A stretch of 64,000 nt of DNA, from contig JABWCL010000005.1 in assembly GCA_013360295.1 (NCBI GenBank), positions 123,656-187,655 on the forward strand, in the 5' to 3' direction. Shown piece by piece: positions 26,615 to 35,122 of the stretch (position 1 is its first letter; every line of letters begins with the position of its first letter). The position numbers and the translations under genes are program-made. This DNA is from Ignavibacteriaceae bacterium. Lineage in GTDB: Bacteria; Bacteroidota; Ignavibacteria; Ignavibacteriales; Ignavibacteriaceae. Below the pieces are notes generated by a model. The model searched no databases and was not told where the DNA came from. It saw only the letters and a list, made by a program, of their open reading frames with translations.

Positions 26615-26886
26615 ACCGATGCGTCCTCTCGCAATTGATTATAAATAAGTGTTAAATTTCCTGTTGACTGAAAAAAACGTGCGGGGTGATTAAAATGTTG
26701 CAAGTACAAATTAAGGCAGAACGCGCACGCAAAGTGTAGCAGCACGATCACGCCTCCCGGCAGAATAAAGGTAACTATAATAAAAACGGTAAGGGCAATA
26801 TTAATTAAAGGTTCAGGTGTGGTTTTGAACCGGCGTCGGAAACCCCGGCCGGAGCTTCCGGACAATATTTGGGGGTTAGTTTTCAT
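26611..26886 (-). CDS. Possible small membrane protein upstream of ppk2
   Basis: A frame of 91 residues from the ATG at 26886 (MKTNPQILSGSSGRGFRRRF), with one long hydrophobic stretch at about residues 33-67. Its stop overlaps the ppk2 ATG as ATGA, the arrangement of coupled genes, and this is the main reason for listing it. It has no recognisable family, no convincing ribosome site and two short basic regions. It may be a real inner-membrane peptide or an accidental frame in the ppk2 leader. The frame also opens six residues earlier at 26904. Confidence 0.4.
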   Translation of the reverse strand: MKTNPQILSGSSGRGFRRRFKTTPEPLINIALTVFIIVTFILPGGVIVLLHFACAFCLNLYLQHFNHPARFFQSTGNLTLIYNQLREDASV

Positions 26887-27036
26887 TTTTATGAAAATTT
26901 GCATTGGTATTTTAACTTAATTTCGCCTCATAATCAAGAGGGAGGGAGAAAATCATTGAATTTTTTCAGGGGTTATGGGCAAAATCACGAGTTTGAAGAA
27001 TATTCCTTATTTTTAGTTAGTAATCTGTTTTTTTAT

Positions 27037-28140
27037 ATGAATCCAAGACATACAATATTTTTAATCTTCCTTGTCATTGGGAGTAGTCTCTATCCACAGC
27101 AGTTCAGGTTTACGCGCCCTGTGCCGGATACGGTCCAGAACAACGGCAACTATTTATATGGTGAACCGAATTTTCAGAATCCTCTTTTAGCCCACACCGG
27201 GCTTGATATTTCAATCCGCAACGACACCATCCGTTCCGCTTCCAGGGGAATGGTCACTTTTGTTGGGTATAATCCCAATGATACCGTCGGAGGATACGAA
27301 CCGGGAGGCGCGGGTAACTATATCCTGGTAAGGAGTATATGGGATAACAAACTCGCGTATATATATTACTTCCATCTGAAAAAGCCGATCAGCAGCCTTT
27401 ATGATTCTGTTTACCCCGGGACACCGGTTGCCATTTCAGGGAATACCGGCAACTCTACCGGCCCCCACCTGCATTTCGAGATCAGGATGTTTTACTCAGG
27501 CTACAGCTATCCCAGGACCCGCAGAAATCCTGAACTCTGGTTTGGCATTCAGGGAACAGGCGCAATCTATGGCAGGGTGCCGGATGCTTCCAATAGTACC
27601 AGGGTGGATATCTTTCCGGATCCCAAACCGAGGCCTCCTTATACCACTTTCAGCTACGGATTAACCTATAATTTTAATGATACCTATATCGGGTCGGATG
27701 ATATATATAATGAAAATTATGCCTTTGGGGACGTGAAACCCGGAACGTATACCATAACCGCTAACGGCGGCGCGTACAGGCGGGTAGTCAGCGTGGGAGC
27801 CGGACAGGTAGTAAACGCTGATGCCGCGGTGGGAATTGAAACTGATGTGAGTGAGCAGAAGGAATTAATCGCGGAAATATATCCTAATCCGTTCTCGTCA
27901 TCTTTTACTCTGAGATATCATGCAGGAGATGATGAGGGGAATTTTTCTTACGTGAATATCTCACTGTATGATTTATTAGGGAGGAGAATAGCTGTTCTTG
28001 AAGACGGTGTAAAAGCCGCGGGGGTGAATGAAATAAACTATCGCGGTAAAGAGGAAGCAGACGGAATTTACTTCTTAAGGATCGTGAACGGGAACAGGGC
28101 TCACATTCTTAAACTTCTTAAAATTCCTGTGAATAAATGA
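27037..28140 (+). CDS. T9SS-exported M23 (LytM-type) metallopeptidase
   Basis: A 367-residue protein from the ATG at 27037, which opens a signal peptide (MNPRHTIFLIFLVIGSSLYPQQ). The frame extends to 26869 but that N-terminal part is not signal-like. The M23 domain (about residues 35-165) has the zinc ligands H53 and D57 (HTGLDI) and the HxH pair H144/H146 (GPHLHFEI), all intact; such enzymes cut peptide cross-links in peptidoglycan. A carboxypeptidase-regulatory-like segment (about 170-270) follows. The C-terminal 80 residues (IYPNPFSSSFTLRYH ... GIYFLRIV ... ILKLLKI) form a type A T9SS sorting domain, so it should be secreted or surface-attached. The gene stands alone. Confidence 0.9.
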   Translation: MNPRHTIFLIFLVIGSSLYPQQFRFTRPVPDTVQNNGNYLYGEPNFQNPLLAHTGLDISIRNDTIRSASRGMVTFVGYNPNDTVGGYEPGGAGNYILVRSIWDNKLAYIYYFHLKKPISSLYDSVYPGTPVAISGNTGNSTGPHLHFEIRMFYSGYSYPRTRRNPELWFGIQGTGAIYGRVPDASNSTRVDIFPDPKPRPPYTTFSYGLTYNFNDTYIGSDDIYNENYAFGDVKPGTYTITANGGAYRRVVSVGAGQVVNADAAVGIETDVSEQKELIAEIYPNPFSSSFTLRYHAGDDEGNFSYVNISLYDLLGRRIAVLEDGVKAAGVNEINYRGKEEADGIYFLRIVNGNRAHILKLLKIPVNK

Positions 28141-28369
28141 TTCCGTGCAAATTCGTCTTAAATCCCTTACCCTGCCGGATCAGGAAATCTAGCTGCCATT
28201 CTGCTAAAAAGCAGGAGAGGTGGATAATACTCCCGGGCGGGAAGTAATTTTACCGGAAAATAGGTTTGCAGCATAACCGGTCTGGGGTAATCCTCAGCAT
28301 TTTTTTGTTCTCATTGCCTTTTAGCTTATCTTTAAAGTCTGTATAATTTTAATCAATCAAGGAGCATAA

Positions 28370-29068
28370 ATGCGTTTTTCAAGCGTAATAGTACTAATCC
28401 TCATTAGTTTGGGGGCGGCATCGTGCCAGGAGAATAATGTGAAAAAAGAAGACCTCAAGACACAACAAGACAAAGTAAGTTACAGCATCGGGCTCGATAT
28501 CGGGCGTAACCTGAAGCAGAATTCGATCAAAGTTGAAATGGATAAATTTGTCCAGGGACTGAAAGACGGTATGACCGATACCTCATCACTCCTTACCCAG
28601 GAAGAAATCGCGCAGGTGATGCAGCAATTCCAGCAGGATATGATGTCCCAGAAAAATAATGAAATGAAAGCCGCCGGCGATAAAAATAAAAAAGCAGGCG
28701 AAGAATTCCTTAAAGTGAACAAAACGACTGAAGGCGTTAAGACAACTGCTTCAGGATTGCAGTATAAAGTTCTCAAGAGCGGATCAGGGAAGTCACCGAA
28801 ACTTACCGATACCGTTGTTGCGCACTACAAGGGAACGCTCATAGACGGTACAGAATTTGACAATTCATTCAAGAGAGGCGAACCGCTTACAATTCCTGTT
28901 TCCGGAGTTATCAAAGGCTGGACAGAAGCCCTGCAGCTGATGAAGGAAGGCGATAAGTGGATGCTTTATATACCTTCAGATCTTGGTTATGGTGAGTATG
29001 GCGCAGGTAACGTAATCGGACCGAATGCCACTCTTATTTTTGAGATTGAATTAATTAATGTAAAATAA
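28370..29068 (+). CDS. FKBP-type peptidyl-prolyl isomerase lipoprotein (FkpA/Mip-like)
   Basis: A 232-residue lipoprotein with the lipobox LGAASC (Cys19 acylated). The N-terminal FKBP dimerisation domain (about 30-115) has [14 protein letters not shown] and a long helix with [11 protein letters not shown]. The FKBP catalytic domain is at about 125-232, with [28 protein letters not shown] and [13 protein letters not shown]. This is the Mip/FkpA layout of periplasmic prolyl isomerases and chaperones that help fold exported proteins. AAGGAG seven bases upstream supports the ATG at 28370. It is probably attached to a membrane on the periplasmic side. The glycosyltransferase gene starts 19 bp downstream and may share its transcript. 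Confidence 0.93.
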   Translation: MRFSSVIVLILISLGAASCQENNVKKEDLKTQQDKVSYSIGLDIGRNLKQNSIKVEMDKFVQGLKDGMTDTSSLLTQEEIAQVMQQFQQDMMSQKNNEMKAAGDKNKKAGEEFLKVNKTTEGVKTTASGLQYKVLKSGSGKSPKLTDTVVAHYKGTLIDGTEFDNSFKRGEPLTIPVSGVIKGWTEALQLMKEGDKWMLYIPSDLGYGEYGAGNVIGPNATLIFEIELINVK

Positions 29069-29087
29069 TTTTGCAGAGAGTCCCGAA

Positions 29088-30554
29088 ATGAAACCGGTAA
29101 CCGTATTTCTAAATTACTCAGGCGCTGAGCATACTAAAGAAACCGTTAAGAACTTTCTATCAACAGGATTAGTGGAAAAGATTTTTCTGCTTGGTTCTGC
29201 CCCTTCCCTTAAGGCGGTAGAGGGGTGTGAGTTGATAGACTGCGGATCTGCTATATCAAAAAAGGCCGTTGAGATTATGGCCGGCCGGAGCGAGAGCGAC
29301 TTCACGGTTTACCTTCTTCAGGATTCACCGATATCTCTCGGTCAGTTTGCTCTTGAGCGTTTTCGCGAGGCAACGGTTTCCGCCGGCGCGTCGTTTGTTT
29401 ACTCGGACTATTTCGAAGTTAGGCAAGGGGCCGTTAACGCTCACCCCACGATTGAATACCAGTCAGGCAGCCTGAGAGACGACTTTAATTTCGGGGCTCT
29501 CATTTTTATCAATACTTCAATTCTTAAAAAAGCTGTTTCCCTCTACACTGAAGAAGAATATAATTCAGCGGGGTGGTACAGCCTTAGGCTTAAACTGACA
29601 GCTCTCGCCGCTCCTTTCAGGATTCAGGAATTTCTCTATACCAAATTAGAAACTGATACCAGGAAGTCGGGAGAGAAACTATTTGATTACGTAGATCCGA
29701 GAAACAGGAACTATCAGATCGAAATGGAGAAAGCGGTTACAGCCTATCTTAAACATATTAACGGGTACCTTGCCCCTTCATTCCGTAAACCTGATTTAAA
29801 ATCGGGCGATTTCAAGAGTGAAGCATCGGTTATCATTCCGGTTAAAAACCGGAAAGGAACTGTTGGCGACGCGATAAAATCAGTGCTCTCACAAAAAACC
29901 AGTTTTGATTATAACCTGATCGTTTGTGATAATTATTCCACCGACGGAACAACGGAAATTATAGCTGAGATCGCTAAAGGCGATAAGCGCCTCATTCATC
30001 ATATCCCTGAAAGGAAAGACCTTGGCATCGGAGGATGCTGGAACGCTGCCGCCCATCACCCTGAGTGCGGGCGTTTCGCGGTTCAGCTTGACAGCGATGA
30101 CATATATAAAGATGAGACTACACTTCAGAAGATTGTAGATAAGTTTTATGAAGAAGAAGTTGCCTGTGTTATCGGTTCGTACCAGATGACGGACTTCGAC
30201 CTGAATGAAATACCTCCGGGAATAATTGACCATAAAGAATGGACGCCGGATAACGGGCGAAATAACGCGCTCCGCATAAATGGATTGGGCGCACCACGCG
30301 CGTACTTTACTCCGCTTCTGCGCGAATATAATTTCCCAAACGTCAGCTATGGTGAAGATTACGCTGTTGTACTCCGCTTTTCTCGCGAGTACCAGATCGG
30401 CAGGATATATGAACCTGTCTATATGTGCAGAAGATGGTCCGGCAACAGTGATTCCGAACTCTCAGTTGAGGCAGTTAACAAACACAATTTTTATAAGGAT
30501 AAGGTCCGTACTCTCGAACTCAACGCCAGGCTAAGACTTAACGCAAAAAAATAA
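29088..30554 (+). CDS. Family 2 glycosyltransferase with an extra N-terminal GT-A-like domain
   Basis: A 488-residue cytoplasmic protein. The C-terminal half (about 243-450) is a GT2 domain with [21 protein letters not shown], a nucleotide-sugar region [10 protein letters not shown] and the metal-binding DSDD ([11 protein letters not shown], near residue 335). [10 protein letters not shown] near residue 425 is the likely catalytic-base segment, and the ED pair is conserved in GT2. The N-terminal half (1-230) has [17 protein letters not shown] and VYSDYFEVR, like a degenerate second GT-A domain. No membrane helix is present. The DUF4922 gene follows after 7 bp, so the two probably act together. 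The acceptor and donor are unknown. Confidence 0.88.
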   Translation: MKPVTVFLNYSGAEHTKETVKNFLSTGLVEKIFLLGSAPSLKAVEGCELIDCGSAISKKAVEIMAGRSESDFTVYLLQDSPISLGQFALERFREATVSAGASFVYSDYFEVRQGAVNAHPTIEYQSGSLRDDFNFGALIFINTSILKKAVSLYTEEEYNSAGWYSLRLKLTALAAPFRIQEFLYTKLETDTRKSGEKLFDYVDPRNRNYQIEMEKAVTAYLKHINGYLAPSFRKPDLKSGDFKSEASVIIPVKNRKGTVGDAIKSVLSQKTSFDYNLIVCDNYSTDGTTEIIAEIAKGDKRLIHHIPERKDLGIGGCWNAAAHHPECGRFAVQLDSDDIYKDETTLQKIVDKFYEEEVACVIGSYQMTDFDLNEIPPGIIDHKEWTPDNGRNNALRINGLGAPRAYFTPLLREYNFPNVSYGEDYAVVLRFSREYQIGRIYEPVYMCRRWSGNSDSELSVEAVNKHNFYKDKVRTLELNARLRLNAKK

Positions 30555-30561
30555 AGCTGAT

Positions 30562-31515
30562 ATGTTTAAGCCTGACGGTAACTATCCTTTACAGCTTCAC
30601 GGCTTTCTCCGGGACCAGAATAAGATCTGGACACTGAGCCGGGAAAATTATGAAGCATTAAAAAATGTTCAGACACATACTTTTGATGTGGAAGGGAACG
30701 TGGTCAAGGTTCAATTTAATCCCGCCCGAATGACTTCCACTTCGGCAAAAGTTGATGCTGCCAGCATCAGTACTCGCCGTTGTTTCCTCTGCCGCGAAAA
30801 CCGTCCTCCTGAACAAAACGATTTTCACCTCGATGAAGATTTTTATGTCCTGGTAAACCCGTACCCTATTTTCCCCGAACACTTCACCATTCCGCTCAAA
30901 GAGCATCTCCCTCAGCTTATTGAAGGGAGAATAATGGAGCTTGTGAGGATCACTTCAGAACTGACCGACGAGTATGTGGTATTCTACAACGGGCCTAAGT
31001 GCGGTGCTTCAGCCCCCGATCATTTCCATTTTCAGGCAGGGAACAAGGATTTTCTTCCGGTGTTTGAAAAAGGCGGGATTAAAAAGGAGAAAAGCATTTG
31101 GACAAAAAGCCTTTTTTCCGCGGAAGTATCAGGTATAGATGACGGGCTGAGAAAGTACATCCTGATTGAATCCGGTTCGCCGGAAAGCATTACCGCGGTA
31201 TTCACCCACTTTGACCAGGCATACCGTGATTTCAGGGATGATGATACCGAACCGCTCTATAATCTTGTATGTGCAAGGGATGGAGATAATTTCAGGCTGC
31301 TTGTTTTATTAAGGGAGAAGCACCGCCCCTCCTATTATTTCGCTGAAGGTTTAGGGCAAATACTTCTTAGCCCCGCGTCTGTGGATGTTTGCGGTGTTTG
31401 TATTACTCCGAGGCAGGAAGATTTTTATAAGGTTAAAGAAGAGATAATAAAGGAAATCTTTAACGAAGTATTTATTTCTTCCGATCAGCTAAAAAAACTG
31501 GAAGAAATAATTTAA
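30562..31515 (+). CDS. DUF4922 protein, HIT/GalT-like nucleotidyltransferase fold
   Basis: A 317-residue protein with the histidine motif HFHFQ at residues 154-158 (CGASAPDHFHFQAG). This is the HxHxQ signature shared by galactose-1-phosphate uridylyltransferase, GDP-L-galactose phosphorylase and Ap4A phosphorylase. A CxxC pair (RRCFLCREN, C74 and C77) could bind zinc. PYPIFPEHFTIPLKEH matches the conserved strand before the active site. The family name DUF4922 is my best match; the reaction is probably nucleotidyl transfer or phosphorolysis of a nucleotide sugar, consistent with the glycosyltransferase 7 bp upstream. Its stop overlaps the convergent AI-2E permease gene by 4 bp. Confidence 0.82.
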   Translation: MFKPDGNYPLQLHGFLRDQNKIWTLSRENYEALKNVQTHTFDVEGNVVKVQFNPARMTSTSAKVDAASISTRRCFLCRENRPPEQNDFHLDEDFYVLVNPYPIFPEHFTIPLKEHLPQLIEGRIMELVRITSELTDEYVVFYNGPKCGASAPDHFHFQAGNKDFLPVFEKGGIKKEKSIWTKSLFSAEVSGIDDGLRKYILIESGSPESITAVFTHFDQAYRDFRDDDTEPLYNLVCARDGDNFRLLVLLREKHRPSYYFAEGLGQILLSPASVDVCGVCITPRQEDFYKVKEEIIKEIFNEVFISSDQLKKLEEII

Positions 31516-32660
31516 TCCTGGTCCATCAGGTCGACAATAAACCTGATGTTCGCGCTTTTTGAATTCGATAATATTATCTTCAGAATTGCCGTAATAGGAA
31601 CTGCCAGCAGCATACCCGGAATTCCCCAGATATATCCCCACACCAGCACCGACAATAATATTACAATGGGGTTAAGCCCAAGCCTTCTGCCCAGTACAAT
31701 CGGCTCAAGCACATTAAAGAAAATTGTCTGGATAAGTGCTGTCAGAGAGGCGATCAGTAACGCATATCCGGCTGATTCGAACTGAATAAAAGCCATAAGT
31801 GTCGGTAATATAAGCGCGATAGCCGAGCCGATAGTCGGGATAAAGTTAAGTATAAATACCAGGACTCCCCAGATCAGGGAAAAGTCGAGCCCGATGAAAT
31901 AGAACAGCAAACCGATGGTAACCGCTGCGATGAAATTCAAAGCTGTTTTTGAGATGATATACTTCTGTATCTGGATAGTGATCTGTTTAATCGTACTCTC
32001 AAGCCTGATCTCGCTAATGTGCTTTTCCTCCTCGATCTTTTCCTCAAGGGCAGGCAGGTCATCTGTTATAAGATCCTGAGTGCTGTATTTAGCTTCAATG
32101 TTTTTAAGCATCGGTTTTATTTTTCTGGCGACATACCTGCGTTTAATCGCATTATAGACTGCCTGATGCCCCGTAACGATAAAGCCGAAGAAAAAAATGA
32201 GGAGCAGCACCGCGCCGCTCAGGTAGACCGCGGATGAAAACGCGCCGCCGGCGAGTTCTTTGTAATCAAGTTTCTGAATTATTCGTTGTATTGAGAAATT
32301 TCTGAAGTATGGATCCTTAATTCCCATGCTTCTTGCCGCGTCTCTGACGAGGATATTCAGTTTGTTGAAATATTCCGGCAAGTCCTGCGTGAACTGATCA
32401 ATAGACTGGAGTATGACTTCAATTGAGCCGAATGAGATAGTGAGCATGATAATAAGATTCAGAATTACGATAAAAACTCCGGGGATCTTTTTCTCCCCAA
32501 GGAAATTATTTAGCGGGGCAAAGAGGAAATACAGGACATAAGCGATAACGAAGGGGAGGAAGATGTGCTGCAACTCCTTCAAGGTAATGCCGAGAAGTAT
32601 AATTCCGATCAGTATAATGAAGAACTTTACGATCGGATCCAAATGGAGATGTCTGTTCAT
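31512..32660 (-). CDS. AI-2E family transporter (PerM/YdiK-like)
   Basis: A 382-residue inner-membrane protein with the AI-2E layout: paired N-terminal helices (FFIILIGIILLGITL, FLPFVIAYVLYFLFAPL), a helix at about 65-85, a cytoplasmic region with an acidic insert around 180-210, and C-terminal helices. The conserved signatures FIPTIGSAIALILPTLMAF and RLGLNPIVILLSVLVWGY are present. The family was named for autoinducer-2 export, but members also move ions or have no known substrate, so no substrate is claimed. The insert EEKIEEEKHISEIRLES is longer than in many relatives. Single gene on the minus strand; the M14 peptidase gene diverges from it. Confidence 0.92.
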   Translation of the reverse strand: MNRHLHLDPIVKFFIILIGIILLGITLKELQHIFLPFVIAYVLYFLFAPLNNFLGEKKIPGVFIVILNLIIMLTISFGSIEVILQSIDQFTQDLPEYFNKLNILVRDAARSMGIKDPYFRNFSIQRIIQKLDYKELAGGAFSSAVYLSGAVLLLIFFFGFIVTGHQAVYNAIKRRYVARKIKPMLKNIEAKYSTQDLITDDLPALEEKIEEEKHISEIRLESTIKQITIQIQKYIISKTALNFIAAVTIGLLFYFIGLDFSLIWGVLVFILNFIPTIGSAIALILPTLMAFIQFESAGYALLIASLTALIQTIFFNVLEPIVLGRRLGLNPIVILLSVLVWGYIWGIPGMLLAVPITAILKIILSNSKSANIRFIVDLMDQD

Positions 32661-32759
32661 AACGAATCTTAAATCAAGTAATTATGGGATTAAAAATAAA
32701 TAAATTCTTTATTTTGTATGTATTACCATTTGTTTTTCTTATAAATATTAAAATTCCAG

Positions 32760-34592
32760 ATGAAACTTCATTCAGCAACCCTTTTTATTGTATTTGTCCT
32801 CTCTTATTCCGCACCGGCACAGGTCAGGTTCGACGCTAATTTCCCAAGCGGTAATATTAACACAGTAACCACCACAGATTCCATAACATATAACGTAACC
32901 ACCAAAACGGATATAGGGGGAAGATGGTTCTACTTTAGAATCACAGGTGTTAAGAACAGATTGATAAGAGTGAAGGTTACCTCCAGCGATGTGAAAAGAG
33001 CAGTATATTCATATGATGATGTGCTTTGGATAAGGTTTACGGCAGCCGAAAGTCCCGCGACAAATACCTTTGAGAAGACCTATGAGAGAGATACCGTATT
33101 TGTTGCTTACTACGATCCCTATACATATGCTAAACTTCAGGGAAAACTTGCAGACTGGCTGACAAAACCGGGAACCACACTTGATACGCTCGGTTATACG
33201 TTAAATAATTACCCCCTTCAGGAACTAACCATCACCGATCCCTCGGTGCCTGCCTCTGAAAAACTGAGAGTGTGGATACACGCGCGCACGCATCCCAGCG
33301 AAACACCTACCTCCTTTCATTTTGAAGGGATAATTAATGAATTATTAAAAGACGAACCGGTAGTGAACTATTATAAAAGTAAAGTGATCTTTCATTGTGT
33401 TCCTTTTACAAATCCTGACGGTGTTTATTTTGGGCGTTCCAGGACTAATTTCTACGGTGTTGACGTTGAATCAGACTGGGACAGACCGGACGCGCAGACG
33501 AGTAAGGAAGTTCTGGTTCTGAAAGCGAGGATGCGTCAGATCAACCAACAGAAAGTGATGAGCGTTTTTCTAAACCTTCACTCGCAGGCATCGCCTTTTG
33601 CCACATTCTGGATACACACGGCGGCATCCACTTCGGCATATTTCTACAGGAGGGAAATGCAATTCTGTAATCTTAATATCTCTGATAACCCCTATTTTGT
33701 TGCCTCCGATTACAGTTTCTCATCCCTGCAGCCGAAGTTCCCGGAGGGATGGCTTTGGAACAATCACGGAGAGCAGGTAATGGCGCTCACCTACGAAACC
33801 CCTTATGATTTTTACTCGATGGGCACACTGGTTACAAATGAGAATCTTTACTACCTCGGTGAAAGGACGCTCTACTCAGTCGGCGAGTATCTGAAACTTG
33901 ATCATCCTGAGAGATTTATCGCGGATAACAACCAGAGTTTTTCGTCGTGGAACTCCGATACAACGGGGTATAATTTTTACAATAATGATTTCCTTTGGAC
34001 TTATACAAATCTTAATAAGGGAGATGTTCAGTTTGGCACCGCTTCTTTAAAGGCAGGAAAGTATAAAGTATCCGCTATGTGGCCGGGGGCAACGGTTAAC
34101 GCTACAAACACAAAGATGACTGCCTCCTGGTCAGGGGGAAGCGTCTCGAAGATAGTAAACCAGCAGTCCGGAAGCGGGATATGGAACGAGTTATTTGAGA
34201 TCAATCTGCTGAATGAATCCGCGGTCAGCATAACAGTCAGTGACAGCGCGAACGGCAGGATAGTGGCGGATGCGTTCAGGTTTGTGTATGATGGCCCGGC
34301 AAGCGGTATTGAGGATGAGCTTAATAATAGAACGTTTACGTTATATAACAATTATCCGAATCCGTTTAATCCTGTAACGACGATAAGGTATTCCTTAACT
34401 GAACCGGCTAAGGTGCAGTTGCTTGTTTATAATTCAATCGGGGAACTGGTTAGTGTAGTGGTGAATGAGGTGAAGTCAGCGGGTACGCATTCGGTGCAGT
34501 ATTCAGCTGTCGGGCTTGCTTCCGGCGTTTATTATTACCGTCTCCTCGCTTCCGGAAAATCCGAAACCCGAGCGATGATATTGCTGAAATGA
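32760..34592 (+). CDS. T9SS-exported M14 carboxypeptidase (cytosolic-carboxypeptidase-like)
   Basis: A 610-residue protein with a signal peptide ending near APAQ (residue 21). An N-terminal beta domain (22-120) precedes an M14 peptidase domain. Zinc ligands are H178 and E181 (HARTHPSE) and H274 (LNLHSQ); the catalytic Glu is likely E346 (TYETPY), and NPDGV lies between. HARTHPSET and the preceding beta domain resemble the cytosolic carboxypeptidase (M14D) branch. Residues of about 390-520 form a golvesin C-terminal-like beta domain. The last 85 residues (NNYPNPFNPVTTIRYSL ... GVYYYRLLASG) are a T9SS type A sorting domain. It should trim C-terminal residues of extracellular peptides; the substrate is unknown. 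The gene stands alone. Confidence 0.92.
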   Translation: MKLHSATLFIVFVLSYSAPAQVRFDANFPSGNINTVTTTDSITYNVTTKTDIGGRWFYFRITGVKNRLIRVKVTSSDVKRAVYSYDDVLWIRFTAAESPATNTFEKTYERDTVFVAYYDPYTYAKLQGKLADWLTKPGTTLDTLGYTLNNYPLQELTITDPSVPASEKLRVWIHARTHPSETPTSFHFEGIINELLKDEPVVNYYKSKVIFHCVPFTNPDGVYFGRSRTNFYGVDVESDWDRPDAQTSKEVLVLKARMRQINQQKVMSVFLNLHSQASPFATFWIHTAASTSAYFYRREMQFCNLNISDNPYFVASDYSFSSLQPKFPEGWLWNNHGEQVMALTYETPYDFYSMGTLVTNENLYYLGERTLYSVGEYLKLDHPERFIADNNQSFSSWNSDTTGYNFYNNDFLWTYTNLNKGDVQFGTASLKAGKYKVSAMWPGATVNATNTKMTASWSGGSVSKIVNQQSGSGIWNELFEINLLNESAVSITVSDSANGRIVADAFRFVYDGPASGIEDELNNRTFTLYNNYPNPFNPVTTIRYSLTEPAKVQLLVYNSIGELVSVVVNEVKSAGTHSVQYSAVGLASGVYYYRLLASGKSETRAMILLK

Positions 34593-34601
34593 TCTTTTCT
34601 T

Positions 34602-34640
34602 TGCGATCTTTGCGGTGCTTGGCGTCTTTGCGTTTTGAGT
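34602..34640. repeat. CTTTGCG-type repeat, left of the GxxExxY gene
   Basis: Just after the M14 stop, the sequence reads TTTGCGATCTTTGCGGTGC and then GGCGTCTTTGCGTTTTGAG, a chain of CTTTGCG heptamers. It is the inverse complement of the AACGCAAAGACGCAAAG stretch at 35068-35100, so the two flank the GxxExxY gene as inverted repeats. A third related stretch (GAAACGCAAAGACGCAAAG) lies at 7377-7396. Confidence 0.75.
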
Positions 34641-34679
34641 GCCTTTTATAACCAAGTCAGAAAAAAAGGAATGAAAGAA

Positions 34680-35057
34680 ATGACGGAAAATGAAATAGCT
34701 AAAATTATCGTTGATTGTGCATATAAAGTGCATTACAAACTTGGCCCCGGCTTACTTGAATCAGTCTACCGTGAATGCCTACTTTTCGAGATGAAAAAAG
34801 CAGGGTTGAAGGCACTGAAAGAGGTCCCGATTTCTGTTGTTTATGACGAGATAAAAATGGACTGCGGTTTCAGGGCTGATATCATTGCCGAGGAAAAAGT
34901 TGTTGTCGAAGTTAAAGCAGTTGAAGCGCTTAATAGTGTATTTCTGGCACAGACTCTCACTTATCTCCGGCTGACAAATTGTAAGTTGGGCTTACTGATA
35001 AATTTTCACGTTATAAAAATTAAGGATGGGATTAAAAGGGTTGTGAATGGACTTTAA
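34680..35057 (+). CDS. GxxExxY family protein
   Basis: A 125-residue protein from the ATG at 34680 (MTENEIAKIIVDCAYKVHYK). AAGGA nine bases upstream favours this start over the ATG at 34671 and over the frame's TTG at 34635. The name motif GPGLLESVY is at residues 23-31. It is followed by conserved DIIAEEKVVVEVKAVEAL (a D...ExK arrangement resembling PD-(D/E)XK nuclease cores) and LTYLRLTNCKLGLLINF. The family is widespread and its function is unproven; the nuclease-like core is an observation, not a demonstrated activity. It is enclosed by inverted CTTTGCG-type repeats, which I have seen described around this family. Confidence 0.9.
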   Translation: MTENEIAKIIVDCAYKVHYKLGPGLLESVYRECLLFEMKKAGLKALKEVPISVVYDEIKMDCGFRADIIAEEKVVVEVKAVEALNSVFLAQTLTYLRLTNCKLGLLINFHVIKIKDGIKRVVNGL

Positions 35058-35067
35058 GCAGTCGAAA

Positions 35068-35100
35068 ACGCAAAGACGCAAAGTTAACGCAAAGAATGCA
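35068..35100. repeat. CGCAAAG-type repeat, right of the GxxExxY gene
   Basis: AAAACGCAAAGACGCAAAG, then TTAACGCAAAGAATGCAAAG: four spaced CGCAAAG/TGCAAAG heptamers starting 8 bp after the GxxExxY stop. They are inverted relative to the left-hand array at 34602-34640. The DUF72 ribosome site (GAAGGAAG) begins just after it. Confidence 0.75.
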
Positions 35101-35122
35101 AAGAATTGAAGGAAGTTAAAAA

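Noticed and set aside
34680..35057. Assigning the GxxExxY protein as a proven nuclease
   Set aside because: Only the D...EVK pattern is visible; activity of this family is not established, so it is left as an unassigned protein.
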